The notes below the pieces were generated by a model. It was not told the origin of the DNA, did no database searches, and saw only the letters and a program-made list of their open reading frames with translations. Shown one piece after another: positions 9,773 to 17,803 of a stretch of 64,000 nucleotides of DNA (the first letter of the stretch is position 1; each line of letters starts with the position of its first letter). Made by a program: the position numbers and the translations under genes. Source of the stretch: Pseudomonas sp. B33.4 (GTDB taxonomy: Bacteria; Pseudomonadota; Gammaproteobacteria; Pseudomonadales; Pseudomonadaceae); assembly GCF_034555375.1 (NCBI RefSeq), contig NZ_CP140706.1:3091001-3155000 (forward strand), in the 5' to 3' direction.

Positions 9773-12700
9773 ATGAATAACAACAATACCCCCGCGCAAA
9801 CGGGAGGCCGCTTTGCCCTGAAAACCCTCACGCTCGCCGTGCTCTGTGCCATCGGCACAGCTCATGCGGCACCCTATGTGGAGAGCGGTCGCACGGGCGA
9901 TCCATCGAGTTGGCGTAGTACCGAGTTTCAGGCCGATTGGGGTCTGGGCGCGATCGGTGCCGATCACGCTTACGCCGCCGGTTACACCGGCAAAGGCGTG
10001 AAACTGGGGATCTTTGATCAGCCGGTGTATGCCGCTCACCCGGAGTTTTCCGGCAGCAATAAAGTCGTCACCCTGGTCACCAGCGGGATCCGCGAATACA
10101 CCGACCCGTACATCCCGGTCAAAGCCGGCGATGCGTTCCGCTATGACGGTTCGCCCTCGGTCGGCTCCGACGGCAAACTCGGCGCCCACGGCACCCACGT
10201 CGGCGGTATCGCCGCCGGCAGTCGCGACGGCGGGCCGATGCACGGCGTGGCGTTCGGTGCGCAGATCATCAGCGCCGACAACGGCGACCCGGGCCCGGAG
10301 GACGGCATTGTTCGCGGCAACGACGGCGCGGTGTACAAGGCCGGTTGGGATGCACTGATCGCCAGCGGCGCGCGGATCATCAACAACAGTTGGGGCATCG
10401 GCATCACTGACCGCTTCGACCTCGGCGGCCGCGATCCGGCGTACCCGCATTTCACCGTCAATGACGCGCAGTTGCAGTTCAACGAAATCCGCACACTGCT
10501 CGGCACCAAACCGGGCGGCGCCTATGACGGCGCAATTGCCGCCGCGCGCAGCGGCATCGTCACGATCTTCGCCGCCGGTAACGACTACAACCTCAACAAC
10601 CCGGACGCCATCGCCGGCCTCGGCTATTTCGTTCCGGACATCGCGCCGAACTGGATCACCGTCGCCGCGTTGCAGCAGAACCCGGACCTGGCCAGCGCCA
10701 ACCCGTACATCATGAGTACGTTCTCTTCGCGTTGCGGCTACACCGCGAGCTTCTGCGTCTCGGCGCCGGGCACGAAAATCTTCAGCGCGATCATTGAAGG
10801 CACCAACGCCGACAACCTCACCACCAGCTACAAGAATTACAACGGCACCTCGATGGCCGCGCCGCACGTCGCCGGTTCCATGGCCGTGCTGATGGAGCGC
10901 TTCCCGTACATGACGGGCGACCAAGTCGCCACGGTCTTGCGCACCACGGCCACCGACCTCGGCGCACCGGGCATCGACGCCTTGTACGGCTGGGGCATGA
11001 TCAACCTGCGCAAGGGCATCGACGGCCCGTCGATGTTCGTCACCGAGCAGGACATTCCGGCGGAATTCCGCATCGACGGCGCTTACGGTTCCGGCCAGTT
11101 TGTCGCGGATCTGCCGGGCATCGGCGCGATCATCGATCAGGGCAAACCGACCGAGCGCGTGTGCACCGACATCACCTGCGGCCTCGATACCTGGCGCAAC
11201 GACATTTCCGGTCACGGCGGTTTGACCAAGCAAGGTATCGGCACCCTGGTGCTGACCGGCAACAACACTTACAGCGGCCCGACCCTGGTCAATCAGGGAC
11301 GGCTGGCCATCAACGGCTCGCTGCAATCGGCGGTGACGGTGAATGACGGCGGTATCCTCGGCGGCAATGGCCATATCGGCGCGCTGTCGGTGAACAGCGG
11401 CGGTACGGTCGCGCCAGGTAACTCCATCGGCACCCTGAATGTGGCCGGTGACGTGACGTTTGCACCGGGTTCGACCTACGCGGTAGAGCTGTCGCCGCCC
11501 AGCAGCGATCAGATCATCGCCACGGGCAAAGCCGTGATTGAAGGCGCCACTGTGAGCATGTCGCTGGAAAACAGCCCGACATTGCTGACCACCAACGAAG
11601 TGCAAAGCCTGCTCGGCACTCAGTACAACATCCTGCAAGCGGCGGGCGGCATTGAAGGGCGTTTCGGTCAGGTGTTGCCGGATTACGCGTTCCTCGGCGG
11701 CACGCTGGCGTACTCGGCGAATGGCATCCAATTGGCGGTCGGGCGTAACGACGCCTCGTTCGCCAGCGTCGGTCTGACGCCGAATCAACGCGCCGTGGGC
11801 GCTGCGGCTGAACGGCTGGGCGCTGGCAATGCGCTGTTCGAAACCCTGTTGCTGTCGCCGAATGCGGCGTCGGCGCAGCAAGCCTTCCAGCAATTGTCCG
11901 GCGAAATCCACCCGGCCATTGGCACAATGCTGATCAACGACAGCCGTTACCTGCGTGAAGCGGTGGGCGAGCGTCTGCGCGAGCGTGATCTGTTCAATGC
12001 CGGCGCTCCAACCGATGACCGCAGCAACGCCTGGGTCAAGGTGTTGGGTTCGTGGGGCGAGAGCGATGGCGGGCATGACAATGCCGACTCCAACAGCTCC
12101 ATCGGTGGCTTGCTGGCCGGTGTCGATGGCCTGATCGCTGAAGATACCCGTCTGGGTTTCGTTACCGGTTATAGCGACAGTTCGTTGAGCATGGGCAGCG
12201 GCACGCATTCGTCGGCGTCGGTCGACAGCTACCACTTGGGTGCGTACCTGGGGCATCAGATCGATGCGCTGCGTCTGACCGTCGGTGGCGCGTACAGCTG
12301 GCACCGTGTCGACGTCAAACGTGACCTGCAGTTTGGGGACGTCAGCGGTAAACAAAAGACCAAGCATGATGCCGCAACCACTCAAGTATTCACCGAGGCC
12401 GCTTATGATCTGGGCCTGCAACCGATGAATCTGGAGCCGTTCGCCAATCTGTCCTACGTGCACCTCAACACTGAAAGCTTCACCGAAAAAGGTGATGCGG
12501 CAGCGCTGAAGGGCGGTGAGGACAATCGCGATGTGGTGCTGTCGACCCTCGGTGTGCGCGCCAAGCGTTCGTTCGCCCTGTCGGATCAGCATCAGCTTGA
12601 GCTGGGCGCGAGCCTCGGCTGGCAGCACAACCTGAACAACGTTGATGCCGACAGCCACCTGGCCTTCGCCAACGGCAACAGCGCGTTCACCGTGCAGGGC

Positions 12701-12850
12701 GTGTCGATGGATCGCGACGCTGCGGTGGTCGGCGTGCGGGCGGGTCTGGCGCTCAACCGCGATGTGCGGGTGAACCTGGATTACAACGGACTGATCGGCT
12801 CGAACGAGAAGGACCACGGTGTGGGTCTGACCCTCGACTGGCAGTTCTAA
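9773..12850 (+). CDS. pspB: Autotransporter subtilisin-like serine protease (second of a tandem pair)
   Basis: 1025-residue paralogue of the preceding autotransporter. Signal peptide (about 1-32, ATAHAA region), S8 catalytic residues Asp82 (GIFDQP), His139 (GAHGTH) and Ser360 (NGTSMAAPH), a beta-strand repeat (LTGNNTYSGPTLVNQG) and a C-terminal autotransporter domain ending NLDYNGL...LTLDWQF. Stalk and beta domain are almost superimposable on those of the first copy (for example VTVNDGG, APGNSIGTLNVAGDV, TGYSDSSLSMGSGTHSS), whereas the protease domains differ more and this one is longer. That fits duplication followed by divergence of substrate range. AAGGAAGG lies just upstream of the ATG. 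A strong terminator follows. Confidence 0.9.
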   Translation: MNNNNTPAQTGGRFALKTLTLAVLCAIGTAHAAPYVESGRTGDPSSWRSTEFQADWGLGAIGADHAYAAGYTGKGVKLGIFDQPVYAAHPEFSGSNKVVTLVTSGIREYTDPYIPVKAGDAFRYDGSPSVGSDGKLGAHGTHVGGIAAGSRDGGPMHGVAFGAQIISADNGDPGPEDGIVRGNDGAVYKAGWDALIASGARIINNSWGIGITDRFDLGGRDPAYPHFTVNDAQLQFNEIRTLLGTKPGGAYDGAIAAARSGIVTIFAAGNDYNLNNPDAIAGLGYFVPDIAPNWITVAALQQNPDLASANPYIMSTFSSRCGYTASFCVSAPGTKIFSAIIEGTNADNLTTSYKNYNGTSMAAPHVAGSMAVLMERFPYMTGDQVATVLRTTATDLGAPGIDALYGWGMINLRKGIDGPSMFVTEQDIPAEFRIDGAYGSGQFVADLPGIGAIIDQGKPTERVCTDITCGLDTWRNDISGHGGLTKQGIGTLVLTGNNTYSGPTLVNQGRLAINGSLQSAVTVNDGGILGGNGHIGALSVNSGGTVAPGNSIGTLNVAGDVTFAPGSTYAVELSPPSSDQIIATGKAVIEGATVSMSLENSPTLLTTNEVQSLLGTQYNILQAAGGIEGRFGQVLPDYAFLGGTLAYSANGIQLAVGRNDASFASVGLTPNQRAVGAAAERLGAGNALFETLLLSPNAASAQQAFQQLSGEIHPAIGTMLINDSRYLREAVGERLRERDLFNAGAPTDDRSNAWVKVLGSWGESDGGHDNADSNSSIGGLLAGVDGLIAEDTRLGFVTGYSDSSLSMGSGTHSSASVDSYHLGAYLGHQIDALRLTVGGAYSWHRVDVKRDLQFGDVSGKQKTKHDAATTQVFTEAAYDLGLQPMNLEPFANLSYVHLNTESFTEKGDAAALKGGEDNRDVVLSTLGVRAKRSFALSDQHQLELGASLGWQHNLNNVDADSHLAFANGNSAFTVQGVSMDRDAAVVGVRAGLALNRDVRVNLDYNGLIGSNEKDHGVGLTLDWQF

Positions 12851-12855
12851 GGTGT

Positions 12856-12887
12856 ACCGGCAGCTCTTGGGAGAGCTGCCGGTTTTT
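12856..12887 (+). terminator. Rho-independent terminator after the second autotransporter
   Basis: A perfect 12-bp stem (ACCGGCAGCTCT / AGAGCTGCCGGT) with a TGGG loop is followed directly by a T run. It is six bases after the stop codon at 12850 and 20 bases before pueB, so it separates the protease and lipase transcripts at least partly. Confidence 0.85.
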
Positions 12888-12907
12888 GAAGGAAGAGAGA
12901 GCACAAC

Positions 12908-14596
12908 ATGGGACTGTTCGATTATAAAAATGCCGATGGCAAATCCTTGTACAGCGACGCCATCGCACTGACGCTGTATGCCTACACGCCGACCGGCAAA
13001 CCGTTGCCGGCCACCGCTTGGGCGCCGGTCACGGCGACGGCGTTGGGCTATCAGGGCAAGGTCGGGCCACAAGGCACGTTCTTTGGCGAGAAGGACGGCT
13101 TCACCAGCGCCGAAGCCGAAGTGCTCGGCAAATACGACGCTGCCGGCAAGTTGATTGGCATCGGCGTGGCCTTTCGCGGCACCGGCGGGCTGGGTTACAG
13201 CGATACTTTCGGCGACCTGAAAAACAACCTGCTGGCCGCCATCGGGCCTTCGGATTACGCGAGCAACTACGCGAAAAACGCTTTCGACAATCTGCTCAAG
13301 GCTGTCGCCGCGTTCGCCATTGCCAACGGCATCGGTGCCAAGGACGTGCTGCTCAGCGGCCATAGCCTCGGCGGGCTCGGCGTCAACAGCGTGGCCGAGT
13401 TGAGCGCGAGCAACTGGGGCGGCTTCTTCAAGGACGCCAACTACATCACCTTCGCCTCGCCAACCCAGAGCAGCACCGGCAATAACGTGCTGAACATCGG
13501 TTTCGAGAACGACCCGGTGTTCCGCGTGCTCGACGGCACCACGTTCAGCAGCGCGTCGATGGGCAAGCACGACAAGCCCCACGATTCGACCACCGACAAC
13601 ATCGTCAACTTCAACGACAACTACGCTTCCACCGCGCAGAACCTGGTGCCGTTCAGCATCGTCAATCCGCTGAACTGGTCGGCCCACAGCTCGCTGGGGT
13701 ATGCCGATGGCTTGAATCGGGTGATCGATTCCAGGTTCTACAACCTGACGCATAAAGACTCGACGATCATCGTCTCCAATCTGGAAGAAGCGTCTCGCGG
13801 CAAGACCTGGGTTGAGGATCTCGGTCGCAGCGGCGAGCCGCACACCGGCAGCACGTTCATCATCGGCACCCAGAGCAGCGACTGGCTCAAGGGCGGCGCG
13901 GGCAATGACTTCCTTGAAGGCCTGGGCGGCGATGACCGTTTCCGTGATGACGGCGGCTACAACATCCTGCTCGGTGGCCAGGGCCACAACACCTTCGAAC
14001 TGCAGAAACCGCTGCAGAACTTCAGCTTCGCCAACGACGGTGACGGCACGCTGTACGTGCGCGACGCTTACGGCGGCATCAGCATGACCCGCGACATCGG
14101 CGCGCTGGTGAGCAAGGAATCGGGTTCGTGGTGGGGCAGCAAGGAAATCACTTGGGGTGTCACCGCCAAGGGTTTGACCAACGGCAGCGAGCTGACCCAG
14201 TACAACCACTCGCTCAGCGGCGATGGCTACGGCAATGCGCTGCACGCCTCGGCTGACGGTGACTGGCTATTCGGCCTCGGTGGCGATGACAAGCTGATCA
14301 GCGACAAGGGCCATGTGACCTTCGTCGGCGGCGCCGGTAACGACGTGATGACGGCGGTGGGTGGCAACAACACGTTCCTGTTCAGCGGCGCGTTCGGTTT
14401 CGATGCCATCAACGGCTATCAGGGCAGCGACAAACTGGTGTTCATGGGCGTCGAAGGCGCGGGGCAGGGCTACGACTACAAGCAGCACGCGTCGCAGACC
14501 GGCAACGATACCGTGCTGAAGATTGGCGACTATGCCGTGACCCTGATCGGGGTGGGAGTGGCTAACCTGTCGGACTCGGCGTTCGTGTTCGCCTAA
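12908..14596 (+). CDS. pueB: RTX lipase/polyurethanase PueB
   Basis: 562-residue family I.3 lipase, calcium-dependent and secreted through a type I exporter, most likely AprDEF upstream. Lipase box GHSLGG with nucleophile Ser153; Asp202 (ENDPVF) and His260 (SAHSS) complete a triad with the same spacing as family I.3 lipases. RTX repeats occur near 328-345 (GGAGNDFLEGLGGDDRF) and again near 450-500, separated by a beta-sandwich segment. C-terminus SDSAFVFA fits a type I signal. There is no N-terminal signal peptide. Compared with PueA it lacks about 52 residues in the N-terminal domain, where the first mobile lid of this family lies. RBS AAGGAAG upstream. Confidence 0.92.
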   Translation: MGLFDYKNADGKSLYSDAIALTLYAYTPTGKPLPATAWAPVTATALGYQGKVGPQGTFFGEKDGFTSAEAEVLGKYDAAGKLIGIGVAFRGTGGLGYSDTFGDLKNNLLAAIGPSDYASNYAKNAFDNLLKAVAAFAIANGIGAKDVLLSGHSLGGLGVNSVAELSASNWGGFFKDANYITFASPTQSSTGNNVLNIGFENDPVFRVLDGTTFSSASMGKHDKPHDSTTDNIVNFNDNYASTAQNLVPFSIVNPLNWSAHSSLGYADGLNRVIDSRFYNLTHKDSTIIVSNLEEASRGKTWVEDLGRSGEPHTGSTFIIGTQSSDWLKGGAGNDFLEGLGGDDRFRDDGGYNILLGGQGHNTFELQKPLQNFSFANDGDGTLYVRDAYGGISMTRDIGALVSKESGSWWGSKEITWGVTAKGLTNGSELTQYNHSLSGDGYGNALHASADGDWLFGLGGDDKLISDKGHVTFVGGAGNDVMTAVGGNNTFLFSGAFGFDAINGYQGSDKLVFMGVEGAGQGYDYKQHASQTGNDTVLKIGDYAVTLIGVGVANLSDSAFVFA

Positions 14597-14604
14597 ACAG
14601 TAAT

Positions 14605-14699
14605 CCTGTAGGAGCTGTCGAGTGAAACGAGGCTGCGATCTTTTGATCTTGCTTTTAAGAGCAAAGTCAAAAGATCGCAGCCTTCGGCAGCTCCTACAA
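14605..14699. repeat. REP palindrome, GTAGGAGCTG family
   Basis: Inverted repeat opening CCTGTAGGAGCTGTCGAG and closing GCAGCCTTCGGCAGCTCCTACA with an AT-rich centre (TTTTGATCTTGCTTTTAAGAG). The left arm is diverged (GAGTGAAACGAGG in place of GCAGG). It lies between pueB and pueA. Confidence 0.88.
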
Positions 14700-14805
14700 A
14701 GGTCGCGTTAAAGAAGTGTTGTATCGAAATGCTCCGGGGCGTCCCCGTGGGGCGCCCTGGCTGTGAGCTATCTCTAACAATTCCAACAAGAGAGAGGCAA
14801 TAGCA

Positions 14806-16659
14806 ATGGGTGTGTATGACTACAAGAACTTCGGCACAGCCGATTCCAAGGCGTTGTTCAGCGATGCCATGGCGATCACGCTGTATTCCTATCACAACCT
14901 CGATAACGGCTTTGCCGCCGGTTATCAGCACAACGGATTCGGCCTCGGCCTGCCCGCTACGCTGGTCACGGCGCTGCTCGGTGGCACCGACTCCCAAGGC
15001 GTCATCCCCGGCATTCCGTGGAACCCCGACTCGGAAAAACTCGCCCTCGACGCCGTGAAAAAAGCCGGTTGGACGCCGATCACCGCCTCGCAATTGGGCT
15101 ACGACGGCAAGACCGATGCGCGAGGAACCTTCTTCGGCGAGAAGGCCGGTTACACCACCGCGCAAGTGGAAATCCTTGGCAAGTACGACGCCCAAGGCCA
15201 TCTCACGGAACTCGGCATTGCCTTTCGCGGCACCAGCGGCCCGCGGGAAAACCTGATCCTCGACTCCATTGGCGACGTGATCAATGACCTGCTCGCGGCC
15301 TTCGGCCCCAAGGATTACGCCAAGAACTACGTCGGCGAAGCCTTCGGCAATCTGCTCAATGATGTGGTGGCGTTTGCCCAGGCCAACGGCCTCAGCGGCA
15401 AGGACGTACTGGTCAGTGGGCACAGCCTCGGCGGCCTGGCGGTCAACAGCATGGCGGACTTGAGTGGCGGCAAGTGGGGCGGTTTCTTTGCCGATTCCAA
15501 TTACATTGCCTACGCCTCGCCGACCCAGAGCAGCACCGACAAAGTGCTCAACGTCGGCTATGAAAACGACCCGGTGTTCCGCGCCCTCGACGGCTCGACC
15601 TTCACTGGCGCCTCCATCGGTGTGCACGATGCGCCGAAAGAGTCGGCCACCGACAACATCGTCAGCTTCAACGATCACTACGCCTCGACCGCGTGGAATC
15701 TGCTGCCGTACTCGATCCTCAACATTCCCACCTGGATCTCGCACTTGCCGACCGCGTATGGCGACGGCATGAACCGGGTGATCGACTCAAAATTCTACGA
15801 CCTGACCAGTCGCGACTCGACGATCATCGTCGCCAACCTCTCGGACCCGGCGCGGGCCAACACCTGGGTGCAGGACCTCAACCGCAACGCCGAAACCCAC
15901 AAGGGCAGCACGTTCATCATCGGCAGTGACGCCAACGATCTGATCCAGGGCGGCAGCGGCAACGATTATCTGGAGGGGCGCGCCGGCAACGACACCTTCC
16001 GCGATAGCGGCGGCTACAACGTCATCCTTGGCGGGCAGGGCAGCAACACCCTCGATCTGCAAAGCGCAGTGAAGAGCTTCGACTTCGCCAATGACGGCGC
16101 CGGCAACTTGTACGTGCGCGATGCCAACGGCGGGATCAGCATCACCCGCGACATCGGCAGTATCGTCACCAAGGAACCGGGGTTTCTCTGGGGCCTGTTC
16201 AAGGATGATGTGACCCACAGCGTCACGGCCAGCGGTTTGAAGGTCGGCAACAACGTCACGGCGTACGACTCCAGCGTCAAAGGCACCAATGGCGCCGACA
16301 CGCTGAAGGCGCATGCCGGTGGCGACTGGTTGTTCGGGCTGGACGGCAACGATCACCTGATCGGTGGCGCGGGCAATGACGTGTTTGTTGGCGGTGCCGG
16401 TAACGACCTGATGGAGTCGGGGGGCGGGGCGGATACGTTTCTGTTCAACGGCGCGTTTGGGCAGGATCGGGTAGTTGGTTTTACCGCCAACGACAAACTG
16501 GTGTTTCTCGGTGTGCAGGGTGTTTTGCCGGCGGAGGATTTCCGTGCCCATGCTGCGACTGTCGGGCAGGATACGGTGCTGACGTTTGGCAACGATTCGG
16601 TGACGTTGGTCGGGGTGTCGCTGAACAGCTTGAGTGCTGATGGTGTGGTGATCGCCTGA
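14806..16659 (+). CDS. pueA: RTX lipase/polyurethanase PueA
   Basis: 617-residue family I.3 lipase, the standard length for PueA. Catalytic Ser207 (GHSLGG), Asp255 (ENDPVF) and His313 (ISHLP) fall exactly where this family has them. The N-terminal domain keeps the full segment (about residues 32-88) that includes the first lid. RTX repeats GGSGNDYLEGRAGNDTF (about 384-400) and GGAGNDVFVGGAGNDLM (about 520-540) bind calcium and fold after export. The C-terminus ADGVVIA fits a type I secretion signal. It is preceded by a REP element and AGAGAGG upstream of the ATG. Role: extracellular hydrolysis of triacylglycerols and polyester polyurethane; substrate range is inferred from the family. Confidence 0.94.
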   Translation: MGVYDYKNFGTADSKALFSDAMAITLYSYHNLDNGFAAGYQHNGFGLGLPATLVTALLGGTDSQGVIPGIPWNPDSEKLALDAVKKAGWTPITASQLGYDGKTDARGTFFGEKAGYTTAQVEILGKYDAQGHLTELGIAFRGTSGPRENLILDSIGDVINDLLAAFGPKDYAKNYVGEAFGNLLNDVVAFAQANGLSGKDVLVSGHSLGGLAVNSMADLSGGKWGGFFADSNYIAYASPTQSSTDKVLNVGYENDPVFRALDGSTFTGASIGVHDAPKESATDNIVSFNDHYASTAWNLLPYSILNIPTWISHLPTAYGDGMNRVIDSKFYDLTSRDSTIIVANLSDPARANTWVQDLNRNAETHKGSTFIIGSDANDLIQGGSGNDYLEGRAGNDTFRDSGGYNVILGGQGSNTLDLQSAVKSFDFANDGAGNLYVRDANGGISITRDIGSIVTKEPGFLWGLFKDDVTHSVTASGLKVGNNVTAYDSSVKGTNGADTLKAHAGGDWLFGLDGNDHLIGGAGNDVFVGGAGNDLMESGGGADTFLFNGAFGQDRVVGFTANDKLVFLGVQGVLPAEDFRAHAATVGQDTVLTFGNDSVTLVGVSLNSLSADGVVIA

Positions 16660-16686
16660 TGTTGATGCGGCGCCTTTAAGGGCCCT

Positions 16687-16761
16687 TTCGCGAGCAAGCT
16701 CGCTCCCACAGGGGATTTGTGAACGACACAGATCCAGTGTGGGAGCGAGCTTGCTCGCGAA
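16687..16761. repeat. REP pair, GAGCAAGCTCGCTCCCACA family
   Basis: Two facing copies, TTCGCGAGCAAGCTCGCTCCCACA and its complement TGTGGGAGCGAGCTTGCTCGCGAA, form a long hairpin about 30 bases after pueA. It may also act as a transcript end or stabiliser. Other members of this family in the window read GAGCCTGCTCGCGA. Confidence 0.88.
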
Positions 16762-16899
16762 GAACGATAACTCGGTTTCAAAAGTGACTCGATGGCCACG
16801 ACCTGACTCAAACCCCTGCAAAACAGGAAATGCGGCCTAAAGCCAGCACGTGCGCACACGTTCTATAGCTAGCCGCCATTGAGTACAGGAGATTCAAAC

Positions 16900-17274
16900 G
16901 TGAAAGGTTTCAAGGGGTATGTCGGGTTCGTTGCACTGGCGCTGTGTTCGGCCAATGTCTGCGCCGATCTGCCTCAAAGTTCGATTCTGAGCCGTTATGG
17001 CATCACCATCGACCAACTGCCGAGCCCGGCGAAAACCGAGGTGGTCGAACCGGTAGAAGAGAAGAGCCGCTTTCAGATCCAGCCCGAACAACCGTTCGTG
17101 ACCTTGCGCCTGGGTGACGGTAAACAGCCGCAAACCACCGGCAATCTGAGCATCGATCGCATGACGCAGCAGGATCTGGAACGCTGCCGGCGTTTGCAGG
17201 GTGAAGTGGTCAAGCGGGGCGGCACGTACATGCCGTGCGACGGCAGCCTCCCGGGCATGCCGACTTTCGAATAA
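16900..17274 (+). CDS. Small secreted protein of unknown function
   Basis: 124 residues. I do not recognise a family. An N-terminal signal peptide is clear (Lys-rich start, hydrophobic core VGFVALALCSANVCA, cleavage before DLPQ), so the protein is probably periplasmic or secreted. The mature part is short and polar with two cysteines near the C-terminus (ERCRRLQG and MPCDGS), able to form one disulfide. The GTG at 16900 is chosen because AGGAGA sits eight bases upstream and because it starts right at the signal peptide; the upstream TTG at 16879 would add a polar tail. It stands alone between REP elements. Confidence 0.7.
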   Translation: MKGFKGYVGFVALALCSANVCADLPQSSILSRYGITIDQLPSPAKTEVVEPVEEKSRFQIQPEQPFVTLRLGDGKQPQTTGNLSIDRMTQQDLERCRRLQGEVVKRGGTYMPCDGSLPGMPTFE

Positions 17275-17284
17275 TACAAATATC

Positions 17285-17370
17285 CCTGTAGGAGCTGCCG
17301 CAGGCTGCGATCTTCTGCTTTTGATTTTCAGATCCGGATCAAAAGATCGCAGCCTTCGGCAGCTCCTACA
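17285..17370. repeat. REP palindrome, GTAGGAGCTG family
   Basis: CCTGTAGGAGCTGCCGCAGGCTGCGATC on the left and GATCGCAGCCTTCGGCAGCTCCTACA on the right with a short AT-rich centre. It separates two convergent genes and could form a hairpin at the 3' end of both transcripts. Confidence 0.88.
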
Positions 17371-17384
17371 CGTATCGCGGGGTG

Positions 17385-17609
17385 TCAGTCTTCTTCGCGA
17401 ACGGTCGCCACTTCATCAGCGCGGACCTTCACCTTGGCCCCGGAAATATCCTCGAACTCATAGAAGCCGTCCTTGGTTTTGGTCTTCGGCATGTCCTTGG
17501 TCAGATACTGGGTGCCGTTCTGCAGGGTGACCACTGTCGGCGTCGAGCAACCGGCCAGCGCCAGTGCGGCGGCGATGGCGAAAGGGATGCCCAGTGATTT
17601 GATTTTCAT
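17385..17609 (-). CDS. YgdI/YgdR-type small lipoprotein
   Basis: 74-residue lipoprotein with signal peptide and lipobox LAGC (Cys20), then a single SH3-like DUF903 domain with the family pattern VVTLQNGTQYLTKD...GFYEFEDISGAKVKVRADEV. Membrane-anchored by lipidation; function in this family is not established. The open frame runs further upstream, but the ATG at 17609, immediately before the lysine-containing signal sequence and preceded by GAGGTGGG, is the sensible start. It is divergent from the FAN1-like gene, about 190 bases away. Confidence 0.88.
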   Translation of the reverse strand: MKIKSLGIPFAIAAALALAGCSTPTVVTLQNGTQYLTKDMPKTKTKDGFYEFEDISGAKVKVRADEVATVREED

Positions 17610-17803
17610 ACCCACCTCTAAATCCTCATTCGATGTGATGCCGAGCATTGTCGGCCTTCTAACGCGGTTGGTGCTATCTCCGTGAGAAAAGTTCGATGGC
17701 CCGGCGAAAAAATGCCATTGATCATTTTCCGTTTGCACCGGGCAGGGCACAGCTGGTATCTGTACGCATAACCAGTACTCGTTCGCCATGGCCCTGAATT
17801 CCC

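Noticed and set aside
9722..14245. A 1,507-codon open frame on the minus strand across both autotransporter and pueB genes
   Set aside because: It mirrors strongly coding plus-strand genes with family motifs; long antisense frames are common in GC-rich DNA, and its translation shows no recognisable domain.
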